From assembly GCF_035982055.1 (NCBI RefSeq), contig NZ_CP108427.1:7873001-7937000 (forward strand): 64,000 bases of DNA. The letters are read 5' to 3'. A program made the position numbers and the translations under genes. How positions within the stretch are numbered: position 1 is the first letter of the stretch; each line of letters begins with the position of its first letter. The notes under the pieces are model-generated. The model had not been told where the DNA came from. It saw only the letters and a list, made by a program, of their open reading frames with translations, and did no database searches. This DNA comes from Streptomyces sp. NBC_01288. GTDB taxonomy: Bacteria > Actinomycetota > Actinomycetes > Streptomycetales > Streptomycetaceae. Shown one piece after another: positions 43,047-50,749 of the stretch.

Positions 43047-43927
43047 TTGAGGACCGGGGCGTCGACGGCGTCGGAGAGCCACTGCTTCTCCAGCGCGGCC
43101 AGCGTGCCGTCCTTGCGGAGCGCGTCCACGGCCGACGACACGCACGACGTGAGGTCGCTGCCCTTGTCGAGGACGAGTCCGAACTGCTCGGGCGTGCCGC
43201 CCTGGTTCTCGAACTGGCCGACGATCTTGGCGTTGGTCACCTCCGCCGAGGTGATGTAGAAGGCGGTCGGCAGGTCGACGACGATCGCGTCGACCTGGCC
43301 GTTCTTGAGCGCGGAGACGGCCTGGTCGTTCTTGGAGAACGCGGCCTCCTGCTGCGTCGGCTTCACCACGTCGCTGATGTAGTTCAGGCTCGTGGTGCCG
43401 ACCTGGGCGCCCAGCTTGAGGCCTTTGAGGCCCGCGATGCTCGTCGCCTTGGCGGCCTTGCTGCCCTTGAGCGCGATGACGGCCTGACGCACGTCGTAGT
43501 AGCCGGACGAGAAGTCGACGGCCTTCTTGCGCTCGGTGCTGATCGACACCTGGTTGATGTCGAAGTCGAAGGTCTTCACGCCGGGCGCGAAGGCCTTGTT
43601 GAAGGGGACGCTCTGCCAGACGACGGCGCTCTTGGCGTAGCCGAGCTGCTTCGCCACGGCGTACGCGACCGCCGACTCGAAGCCCTTGCCGTTGGCCGGC
43701 TTGTCGTCCTCGAACCACGGCTCGTACGCCGGCTCGTCCGTGGCGATCGTCAGCTTGCCGGAGGTCTGGGTGGCCAACTTGCCCTTGGCGCAGGTGGTCG
43801 CGGTCGAACCGGAGGCCTGGTCCGAGGCCTTGTCCTCCGGCTGCGGAGCACAGCCGACGGCGGTGGCGAGCAGGGCTACGGTTGCGGCGGATATCGCGCG
43901 GCGCAGTACGCGAGGGGCAAGGTGCAT
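43043..43927 (-). CDS. Polar amino-acid ABC transporter, substrate-binding lipoprotein
   Basis: The 294-residue protein starts at ATG 43927. A lipoprotein signal peptide ends at AVGC with Cys26 as the acylated residue. The mature part is an SBP_bac_3 fold: LTIATDEPAYEPWFEDDKPANGKGFE, VPFNKAFAPGVKTFDFDINQVSIS, FSSGYYDVRQAVIALKGSKA and FGLVLDKGSDLTSCVSSAVDALRKDG. It gives specificity for an unknown polar amino acid. It is the first gene of a three-gene operon (binding protein, permease, ATPase) with 4-bp overlaps. Confidence 0.94.
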   Translation of the reverse strand: MHLAPRVLRRAISAATVALLATAVGCAPQPEDKASDQASGSTATTCAKGKLATQTSGKLTIATDEPAYEPWFEDDKPANGKGFESAVAYAVAKQLGYAKSAVVWQSVPFNKAFAPGVKTFDFDINQVSISTERKKAVDFSSGYYDVRQAVIALKGSKAAKATSIAGLKGLKLGAQVGTTSLNYISDVVKPTQQEAAFSKNDQAVSALKNGQVDAIVVDLPTAFYITSAEVTNAKIVGQFENQGGTPEQFGLVLDKGSDLTSCVSSAVDALRKDGTLAALEKQWLSDAVDAPVLK

Positions 43928-44250
43928 GGCGGGAGAGTGGCAGCCAGACGTCCTGATTGTCCAGGTCACAGCCTCAATTGTCCGCATAGTGGGAACACAT
44001 GTTGCGCTCCTGTGAACAGCACCTGTGCTGTGCCGATTCCGCGACGCGCGCCGGGGCCGCCGGTCTGGGGCGGGGTCGGTCGACCGGCGGCCCGTCCGCG
44101 CAGGAGCCGTCGTCCTGAGCGGTGCTGCTTCCAGTCGACCGCGCAACCACGTATGACGGGAGCGCGCGCGGGACACCGGCGTGTGCGAAGGATTCACACG
44201 GGGCGCGCACGCACCGACTCACGCCGGACGCTCACCACTCCGGCCGATCC
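43928..44250. other. Intergenic region upstream of the ABC operon
   Basis: The 323-bp gap holds the promoter region of the ABC operon near 43930-44010 (less GC-rich, for example ATTGTCCGCATAGTGGGAAC). No gene, hairpin or repeat with good support was seen in the remainder. On its right side it meets the stop codon of a truncated metallo-hydrolase remnant. Confidence 0.4.
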
Positions 44251-44406
44251 TCACCACCCGCGCGCGTGCCACTCCGGCAGGTGCGGGCGCTCCGCGCCCA
44301 GCGTCGTGTCGTTGCCGTGTCCCGGGTAGACCCAGGTCTCGTCCGGGAGCGTGCCGAAGATCTTCGTCTCGACGTCGTGGAGCAGGCTCGCGAACGCCTC
44401 CGGATC
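44251..44406 (-). pseudogene. 3' remnant of an MBL-fold metallo-hydrolase gene
   Basis: The reverse strand reads AEDPEAFASLLHDVETKIFG, then a segment with YPGHGNDTTLGAERPHLPEW, and stops at 44253-44251. This is the C-terminal ~50 residues of an MBL-fold (glyoxalase II-like) hydrolase, including the final PGHG metal-binding motif. The N-terminal three quarters of the gene are absent. Upstream of about 44410 the sequence switches to an IS110-family transposase remnant on the other strand. In Streptomyces an MBL hydrolase of this type usually lies near uvrA/uvrB. The gene was therefore cut by insertion or deletion at this junction. Confidence 0.75.
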
Positions 44407-44423
44407 CTCGGCAGGCGCAGGGC

Positions 44424-44940
44424 CGCCAGACCGTGACCTTGGTGCGCAAGCCGGACGTCGCCTGCATCAGCGCGGATGACCTCGCACAAGCGGCGGTGGA
44501 GTCTTTTGAGAAGCACCCGAACGCCGAGATCATCACCAGCTTCCCAGGGCTCGGCTCACTCACCGGCGCCCGGGTGCCCGCCGAGATCGGCGACGACCGA
44601 TCCCGCTTCGCCGGCGCCAAGGGCCTGAAGGCTTTCGCCGGAGCCGCACCGGTCACCCGGGCGTCTGGCAAGAGCGTTGCGGTCATGACCCGCCGGGTCA
44701 AGAACCAGCGCCTGGCCGCAGCCGGTTACGTAGGGGCGTTCGCCGCCCTGACCGCCTCACCCGGCGCCCACTACGACCGCCGCCGCGAGGCGGGCGACCG
44801 CCACACCGCCGCCCAACGCAGCCTCTTCAACCGCCTGCTCGGCTGCCTCCACCACTGCCTCACCACCGGCACCGACTACGGCGAGACCACCGCGTTCCCA
44901 CCATCCGAGACGGCCGAACTCGCCACTCCTGCCGTAAGCA
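44424..44940 (+). mobile_element. IS110-family transposase remnant (C-terminal half)
   Basis: The + frame from about 44424 encodes only the distal part of an IS110/IS116/IS902 transposase: HPNAEIITSFPGLGSLTGAR, AEIGDDRSRFAGAKGLKAFAG, AAPVTRASGKSVAV and HHCLTTGTDYGETTAFP. This is the Transposase_20 region; the N-terminal DEDD catalytic domain is missing. No in-frame start with a ribosome binding site exists, so it is not expressed as a transposase. It abuts the truncated metallo-hydrolase on its left and another transposase remnant on its right. Confidence 0.85.
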
Positions 44941-44967
44941 CTGGGTTCGTAGCTCGATGGGCGGGTC

Positions 44968-45189
44968 GGATCGAGCTACGACAGTGCACTTGCCGAGTCA
45001 TTCGGCGCCGGCATCAAGCGGGAACTGCTTTATGGAGAGCGATGGTTGAGGAATTCCGAGGCTCGCATGGCCGTTTTCACGTGGCTGGCCCGGTACAACA
45101 ACCGGCGCCGTCACTCCGCACTCGGTCATATCAGTTCGGTCGAATTCGAACGACGCTCGATCAACTCGGGTGGCCTGAACTTGGCTGCA
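44968..45189 (+). mobile_element. IS3-family transposase remnant (C-terminal end)
   Basis: The + frame reads SSYDSALAESFGAGIKRELL, a segment with YGERW, then MAVFTWLARYNNRRRHSALG and HISSVEFERRS. This is the terminal part of the IS3 OrfB integrase core; the AES glutamate is the last of the DDE triad. The rest of the transposase and clear inverted repeats are missing. Together with the IS110 remnant it marks a graveyard of insertions at the left edge of the gene cluster. The next 80 bp (45190-45269) hold nothing recognisable. Confidence 0.85.
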
Positions 45190-45269
45190 CAGTTCGCAGG
45201 TGTCCACATAACAGGGCGAAGCTCACTCCGCTGCAGCACCAACCGCATCACCGTGATGTTGGAAAACCC

Positions 45270-47981
45270 TCACTGCGGTCCGCACATCGCCATAGGGCCG
45301 AACAGCTTCGACAGCTTGGACCGGCCGCTTATCCTCAACTTGCGGTAGACCCGGGTGAGATGCTGTTCCACGGTGGACACGGTGATCCACAGTTCGCGGC
45401 TGATGTCGCGGTTCGAGCGTCCCATCGCGGCAAGCCTCGCTACCCGCAGTTCAGCCTCGCTGAGCTCCTCAAGATCGCCGACAGAATTGCTGCCGGCCGG
45501 ATCGGGCACCCTTTCGGGCCGGCCCGGACGCATGCCATCCCGTTGTTCAAAGCGCTGGCCGCCGCCGTCGTAGGTGTGCTGCAGTTCCCTTTCCGCCCGG
45601 AGCAGTTCGACGGAATCGTCGGCGGCCCTGAGCCGGTCCACCGCGCGCAGCAGCAGCCGCACCCGCTCGTCCTGCTCCGCGGTGGCGGCCAGTAGGCGCA
45701 GTGCCATGCCCGCTGTCCTGCCGTCCCGGCACGCAGGCTGCTCCAGCCAGTCCTGGAGCACCTCGCGCGCGCCGGTCCTGTCGCCCCTGATCAGTAGGGC
45801 CTCGGCCGTGCTGGCGGGCAGCGGGACGGGCACGCCCATCTGCACGTTCCACACATCCAGCCGGTGGCGGCAGGCGTGGAAGTAGTCCAGAGCCTCGGTG
45901 ATCCTGCCACTGGCCATCGCCAGTCGTCCGAGGGCGTGCGCGTAGCGGACACCGACGGCCGTCTCCAGCATCGCCTCCGGTACGGGCCGCGCGGCGTTGT
46001 CCACAGCCTCCCGCACTCGGCCCAGTGCGAGGTTGGCCTCGATGAGAACCGACAGCGGGTACCCGACGAGCAGGCCCCAGCCCTCGTTCCGAAGCAGCGT
46101 GACCGCGTTCTGCGCCAGCTCGATCGCGGCGTCGGAATCGCCACTGCGCAAGCACACATCGGCCCGTACAGCCTGCATTTCAGCCAGGCAGGCCGTGGCA
46201 CCCCGGTCGCCGAAATGCTCGATCAGTTCGTCGCACCAGGACAGCGCCCTGTCGCACCGGCCTCCGTAGGCCAAGGCAAGAATTGCCGCGCTCATCGTCT
46301 CCAGCGGCCTGACGCCCAGTCTGCTCTGCCGGAGCACCTGCTCGGCCGCCTCCGCGCTCTCCTCGTCGCCACCCCTGACCCACACCCGGGCGAAGATCTG
46401 GCCCGTGTCAAGGCGCGGTGCCCCGGTACCGGAGGCCTTGGTGTACCAGGCTCGCAGACTGTCCGAGGTGAGGAACGGCGGGCACGCGGCGCCGTACCAG
46501 CGCCGGAACGTCAACTCAAGTTCCAAGCGGGCCTCTTGACCGAGGGCGATGCCGCTCGTCATGGCGTCTTCCATGACACTCACCGCGCCGTCGGCGTCCC
46601 CGCGGGACACCAGGAGTCGTACGAGGGAAACTACGTCCCGGTCGACGAGCCTGCCCGCGCGCAGCGCCTCCCGGAGCAGCGACAGGAACGAGAGCGCGGC
46701 GGTGGGATTGGTCTGCAGTGTGAGTTTGAACAGCCGCCGCAGGACCACACGACGCTGGTCGGTGTCGTCGGCCGCGTCCAGCGCCAGGCCCAGACAGCTG
46801 AGCGCGGTCGTGGAGTCCCCCTTGCCCAGGGCCCGTTCGGCCGCTTCGGACAGCACTCGCGGAGCCCAGTCGCCGTCCGCGCGGGCTGCGGCGAGCAGAT
46901 GCGCGGCAATATCGGCAGCGTCTTCTCCGGCGTCGTACAACAGGCCGGCAGCGCCCAAGTGCATCGCCGACCGTTCCTCGGCCGACATGCCGGCCAGGAT
47001 TACGGAAGCGACCTCGCGGGAGCCCAGGCGGTCGGCGCCGATGAGGCCGGCCCGGGTGAGGACCTCGATCGAATGCCCGACCTGTGCCGCATCGAGATCC
47101 AGCAGCCGACTGAGCCGAGAAGGGGAGGCGTGCTCGCCGAGCACCGCAAGGCCGCAGGCTACGTCGAACATCTGGGGTTCCCAGCGGTGCAGACAGGTCA
47201 CGACGGCCCGGCCGAACCGTTTACCCAGACCGGGGCCAGGCGCCCCCTCGTGTTCCGTTGCGAGCTGTAAGTCCTCGACCAGGGCGTTGACGAGGGTCGG
47301 GTTGCCGCCGCTGAGGTGGTGGAGCCTGCGCGCGAGCCAGGCGGTGGTAGACGGATCAGTGATCGTTGCGAGCAACGAGCAGATCTTTTCCTCGGTCATC
47401 AGTTTCAGCTGGATCCGCAGGTGTGGCTGCCGGGTGACCTCGGCCCGGCACGGCGGCTGGGCAACCCACGGATACTCCCATTCGCTGAGGATCACCAACA
47501 GGCGCCGAGACCTCATCCTGTGCTGCAGGTAGAGCAGAACCTGCAGAGAGGCAGGGTCCACGAACTGCAGATCGTCGACGCAAATCACGACGTGCCTCTC
47601 GGTGCACAGCTCTAACAGCAGCTGGCAGATTTCCCGCAGCGCCGGTAACTCGGCCGGTGAGTCGAACGCAGGAGCGCTGAACTCCTGAAAGGACCGGCCG
47701 ATGAGCCGGGATATACCGTCGGTGAGGTCATTCGGAAGATCCGCGTGATGAATCAGCTGATCGACCACCCCCATCGGCAGTCCCTGCTCGGCGCGTGAGC
47801 CGGTAGCCCAGAGCACGAGTGCGTCATGTCCTGATGCCGATTTCCAGAATTCATGAAGAAGGCGCGTTTTGCCGCCTCCTAATGCGCCGCTCACAAGAAC
47901 GAGCTGACCATTTCCGGCGGCAGCCAGCGACATTGAATCCTGCAGAATGCGGAACGCCTCACGGTATTCGACGAAAAACAT
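45270..47981 (-). CDS. LuxR-family LAL transcriptional regulator with two TTA codons
   Basis: The 903-residue protein starts at ATG 47981 (MFFVEYREAF). An N-terminal ATPase has Walker A SGALGGGKTRLL at about 31-42 and Walker B HVVICVDDLQFVD near 150. A long helical repeat region follows. The LuxR-type DNA-binding domain is at the C-terminus (LSEAELRVARLAAMGRSNRDI and TVSTVEQHLTRVYRKLRI). LALs activate polyketide and macrolide clusters. Two leucine codons are TTA (47882-47880 in the Walker A loop and 47270-47268), so expression should need the bldA tRNA. It is divergent from the thioesterase gene. Confidence 0.93.
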   Translation of the reverse strand: MFFVEYREAFRILQDSMSLAAAGNGQLVLVSGALGGGKTRLLHEFWKSASGHDALVLWATGSRAEQGLPMGVVDQLIHHADLPNDLTDGISRLIGRSFQEFSAPAFDSPAELPALREICQLLLELCTERHVVICVDDLQFVDPASLQVLLYLQHRMRSRRLLVILSEWEYPWVAQPPCRAEVTRQPHLRIQLKLMTEEKICSLLATITDPSTTAWLARRLHHLSGGNPTLVNALVEDLQLATEHEGAPGPGLGKRFGRAVVTCLHRWEPQMFDVACGLAVLGEHASPSRLSRLLDLDAAQVGHSIEVLTRAGLIGADRLGSREVASVILAGMSAEERSAMHLGAAGLLYDAGEDAADIAAHLLAAARADGDWAPRVLSEAAERALGKGDSTTALSCLGLALDAADDTDQRRVVLRRLFKLTLQTNPTAALSFLSLLREALRAGRLVDRDVVSLVRLLVSRGDADGAVSVMEDAMTSGIALGQEARLELELTFRRWYGAACPPFLTSDSLRAWYTKASGTGAPRLDTGQIFARVWVRGGDEESAEAAEQVLRQSRLGVRPLETMSAAILALAYGGRCDRALSWCDELIEHFGDRGATACLAEMQAVRADVCLRSGDSDAAIELAQNAVTLLRNEGWGLLVGYPLSVLIEANLALGRVREAVDNAARPVPEAMLETAVGVRYAHALGRLAMASGRITEALDYFHACRHRLDVWNVQMGVPVPLPASTAEALLIRGDRTGAREVLQDWLEQPACRDGRTAGMALRLLAATAEQDERVRLLLRAVDRLRAADDSVELLRAERELQHTYDGGGQRFEQRDGMRPGRPERVPDPAGSNSVGDLEELSEAELRVARLAAMGRSNRDISRELWITVSTVEQHLTRVYRKLRISGRSKLSKLFGPMAMCGPQ

Positions 47982-48348
47982 GCAGCAAACCCCCGTGTGA
48001 AGTGGTTGCCATGTCCGATCGAGGCCAAGTGAGGCTCGCCGGACAGGATCCCCGATTAACACAAAGGACACATGCGTGTCCCGTGTACCTCACTAGTCGC
48101 AGTTTAGCAACCCACGTAGAACAGAACGAAACAAAACATCAAGGGATGGCAAAGGATGGAGATTCGTCACTCTGTGTGATTCGTCATGAACGAAGCGTGA
48201 CGACTCTGTCGAGTCGGGCGGGTCCGGAAGGAGAGGGGTGAGGTAGGAGGCCGTAGGGGTTGCCGTCCAGCGGGACCCGGCTGAAGGCTGAAAGCAGGGC
48301 TGGAGGCTGTCGCTCTTCACCAAACACCGAATCCAAGGACCTTGGCTG
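47982..48348. promoter_or_regulatory. Divergent promoter region between LAL regulator and thioesterase genes
   Basis: The 367-bp gap is clearly less GC-rich than its flanks (around 48050-48200). It contains the dyad GGACAC-ATGC-GTGTCC at 48066-48081, two direct copies of GATTCGTCA at 48161-48169 and 48178-48186, and the dyad GACTC-TGTC-GAGTC at about 48200-48213. No coding frame is supported. These are candidate operators for the cluster regulators. Confidence 0.5.
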
Positions 48349-49119
48349 ATGTCGGTAATCCCCCAAAACCACGTGTCGGCATGGGCGCGCAGCTTTCAGC
48401 CTGCGGACGAGCGGGCGCCGAGAATGGTCTGTTTCCCTCACGCGGGCGGGGCAGCCAGCTACTACTTCCCGGTTTCTCGTGCGCTGGCAGGAAAGGTGGA
48501 GGTCCTGGCCGTGCAGTACCCGGGGCGTCAGGACCGGCACAGGGAACCCGCAATCAGCAACATCCACACCCTGGCCGCTCAAGTGTTCCGCGCCCTGCCC
48601 AAGGACAAGGTGGGCCGCACCTGGCTCTTCGGTCACAGCATGGGAGCCGCGCTCGCGTTCGAGGTGGCGAGGCTGATGGAAGCAGAGCTGAACGAGACGC
48701 CCACCGGGCTCATCGTCTCCGGCAGGCGCGCGCCCTCCCGCATCCGGGAGGAGGCCGTGCACCGTCAGGACGACGCCGGGCTCATCGCCACCGTCGCTGC
48801 GCTCGGCGGCACAGATCCCGCCACATTCGCCGATCCGGAAACTCGCCGCCTCTTCCTGCCGGCTCTGCGTGCCGACTACACCGCCATCGAGACCTACCGA
48901 CCCGTCGGCATCCCTCGCGTCACCTGTCCGATCCACGCCTTCGTCGGAGACGCCGACCCGCTGACCACATTGGAGGAGGCCAAGGCCTGGCGCGAGCACA
49001 CCAGCGGCACTTTCTCGATGCGCGTCTTCAAGGGCGACCACTTCTATCTGACGGCGCGCGCGGACAAGGTCGTCGCCGAGGTGTCCCAGCTCATCCTGTC
49101 CACTCCGTCACATCCATGA
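48349..49119 (+). CDS. Type II thioesterase
   Basis: The 256-residue alpha/beta hydrolase has MVCFPHAGGAASYYFPVSRAL (oxyanion region), LFGHSMGAALAFEVARLM (nucleophile Ser97), GDADPLTTLEEA (Asp) and VFKGDHFYLTARADKVV (His), i.e. a complete triad. Stand-alone thioesterases of this type hydrolyse stalled or wrongly primed acyl groups from PKS and NRPS carrier proteins. Its stop overlaps by 4 bp the start of a broken phosphopantetheinyl transferase gene, so the two were once an operon. Confidence 0.93.
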   Translation: MSVIPQNHVSAWARSFQPADERAPRMVCFPHAGGAASYYFPVSRALAGKVEVLAVQYPGRQDRHREPAISNIHTLAAQVFRALPKDKVGRTWLFGHSMGAALAFEVARLMEAELNETPTGLIVSGRRAPSRIREEAVHRQDDAGLIATVAALGGTDPATFADPETRRLFLPALRADYTAIETYRPVGIPRVTCPIHAFVGDADPLTTLEEAKAWREHTSGTFSMRVFKGDHFYLTARADKVVAEVSQLILSTPSHP

Positions 49120-49690
49120 TCGAAGCGATCCTGCCGGTGCAGGCGGCTGCCGCAGAGGCTTTCGGCGACGAGTTCAGCGAAGCTCCGCTCTACGATGCCG
49201 AAGAAGCGGTGGTCGCTCGCGGTTCCCGGTCGGCGTCGTGAATTCGCTGCGGTCAGGGCTTGCGCCCGGCGAGCTCTGGCGTCACTCTCTGCCCCGTCGG
49301 CTGCCATCCTTCCCGACGAGCGCGGCGCCCCTGTCTGGCCTTACGGGTTCACGGATTCCCTCACCCATTGCGCCGGATACAGAACGGCCGCAGTGGCAGG
49401 AGTCACCGATCTGATGTCCATGGGCATCGACGCCGAGCCGCACGCTCCCTTACCCCAGGGCGTTCTGCCGCATATCGCGTCGCATACGGAGCGAAGGCAT
49501 TTCGCCACGCTGTCTTCGATATCGACTCACTGCCACTGGGGTCGGCTCCTGTTCTGCGCGAAGGAATCCCTTTACAAGGCAGGGGTAATTCGAGGCCCGG
49601 CTGCTGATCCCGGCTCCGTCGTCCTTTCCCGTGTCCACGACCGGGCGCTGGCAAGTCGCCGATGCGTGCGTCATGACACCCGGTTGTTGA
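49116..49690 (+). pseudogene. Decayed 4'-phosphopantetheinyl transferase gene
   Basis: Three reading frames together encode an EntD/Sfp-type transferase. Frame one gives MIEAILPVQAAAAEAFGDEF and ends at TGA 49239-49241. Frame two resumes at about 49222 with RRREFAAVRACARRALASL, SLTHCAGY, MGIDAEPHAPLPQG (metal-binding GIDxE) and FCAKESLYKA. Frame three, from 49592, gives EARLLIPAPSSFPVSTTGRW and QVADACVMT and stops at 49690. About 20 residues expected after KESLYKA are missing. The gene thus has one frameshift near 49220 and a deletion with frameshift near 49582. It also has a TTA codon (49450). It should be inactive; another transferase must prime the cluster's carrier proteins. Confidence 0.8.
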
Positions 49691-50008
49691 CGCGGCTGAC
49701 GGGTGGGGGCGGGGAGCGCCAGTAGACGAAGAAACTGCTGGTGGGGCAGGTGTCGCACCGCGTGGCCTTGATGGCACCCGGCGGAGAGGCCGCCCGCGCT
49801 CGCTCCTGGGCAGCCGCGCGCTGTCGGCGTCATCGTCTCGATCGCTATGCGTACAGACCCCCGCACACGTTCCGGTCGGCCGCTCTGATCGGCATTCATG
49901 ATTCCGAGATCGCATGGCCTGTGACGATTCCTGTATTCGCTGCGGTGATTTGGGGGTTCTTAAGGGTGGGTGGTTAGGGTTGCCGTATTGTCCAGGCGGC
50001 GGGGAGGC
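49691..50008. other. Intergenic region after the transferase pseudogene
   Basis: No gene is supported in this 318-bp stretch. The right part (49900-49990) is AT-richer (GATTCCTGTATTCGCTGCGG) and probably contains the promoter of the small gene and flavin reductase, including a TTAGGGTTG motif at 49974-49982. A minus-strand frame over 49671-49820 has a suggestive cysteine pair but no start codon. Confidence 0.4.
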
Positions 50009-50278
50009 ATGGTGGGATCGATTGTCCGGATGCTGGGCGGAATGGTGCTGGATTCCGCCGGGCAATGCCAGGGCTGTGTGTTCGCCGTGGCCGATGTCCC
50101 TTTCCTCGTCCCTCAGCCGGAACGCGCCGGGCCGCCTCCGTCGCATCCCGAGGTCAGCGGGGCCGGAGCCCTGACCTCGGGGGAGCGGGACGCCTGGCGG
50201 AAGTTCGTTGACGGCCTGTCCGGGCGCGATGACGAGGGGGCGGGATGGCAGAGCGACGGCCGCGACTGCGTGCGGTGA
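50009..50278 (+). CDS. Small hypothetical protein overlapping the flavin reductase gene
   Basis: The 89-residue frame starts at ATG 50009, or GTG 50012, or ATG 50030, next to GGGGAGG. It reads MVGSIVRMLGGMVLDSAGQC and ends in a polar, charged tail (LTSGERDAWRKFVDGLSG). It overlaps the start of the flavin reductase gene by 34 bp in another frame, which would couple translation. No homology is recognised. It could be a leader peptide or a small cluster protein; coding status is uncertain. Confidence 0.4.
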   Translation: MVGSIVRMLGGMVLDSAGQCQGCVFAVADVPFLVPQPERAGPPPSHPEVSGAGALTSGERDAWRKFVDGLSGRDDEGAGWQSDGRDCVR

Positions 50279-50748
50279 CCGACGAGCGGGATCTGCGGAC
50301 GGTACTGGGCGGCTTCCCGAGCGGCGTCGTCGCCGTGTGCGCGCTCCGCGACGGCGCACCGGCCGGAATGGCGGTGAGCTCGTTCACGTCGGTGTCGCTG
50401 GAGCCCGCCCTGGTGTCGGTGTGCGTATCGGTCACCTCACGGACGTGGGCGGAGCTGCGGGAGAGCCCGGCGGTCGGGATCAGTGTCCTGGCCGAGGGAG
50501 ACGGCGGGATCTGCCGCGACCTCGCGGGGCCCGCCGCCGAGCGGTTCGGGCGGGTCGAGTGGGCCCCGGTCGACAGCGGCGCGGTGCTGCTGCCGGGCGG
50601 GGTCGCGTGGCTGGAGTGCGTGGTCGCGGACGAGATCCTCGCCGGGGATCACCTCGTCGTCCTGCTGGAGGTTCGGGCCGTCGCCGACTATCAGGGCGAG
50701 CGCCCGCTGGTCTTCCACCGCAGCAGGTTCCGGGCGCTCGCCGGATAG
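50245..50748 (+). CDS. Flavin reductase (NAD(P)H:FMN oxidoreductase, HpaC-like)
   Basis: The 167-residue protein matches the flavin reductase-like split-barrel family: FPSGVVAVCALRDGAPAGMAVSSFTSVSLEPALVSVCV split over strands 1-4, WAELRESPAVGISVLAE, and a terminal YQGERPLVFHRSRFRALAG. It reduces FMN or FAD with NAD(P)H and passes it freely to a monooxygenase. The likely partner in this cluster is the LLM-type flavin monooxygenase at 53452-54486. Its stop lies 2 bp from the stop of the convergent LAL gene. Confidence 0.9.
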   Translation: MAERRPRLRAVTDERDLRTVLGGFPSGVVAVCALRDGAPAGMAVSSFTSVSLEPALVSVCVSVTSRTWAELRESPAVGISVLAEGDGGICRDLAGPAAERFGRVEWAPVDSGAVLLPGGVAWLECVVADEILAGDHLVVLLEVRAVADYQGERPLVFHRSRFRALAG

Positions 50749-50749
50749 G

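Noticed and set aside
44181..45695. A 504-codon + frame spanning both transposase remnants
   Set aside because: Only its middle part has protein similarity (IS110). The ends read out of frame through the metallo-hydrolase remnant and the antisense of the LAL gene.
49671..49830. Minus-strand frame ending near 49671 with RCDTCPTSSFFVYW
   Set aside because: The Cys pair and aromatic tail are suggestive, but the frame is closed by a stop within ~50 codons upstream and has no start codon or ribosome binding site. It may be a remnant.
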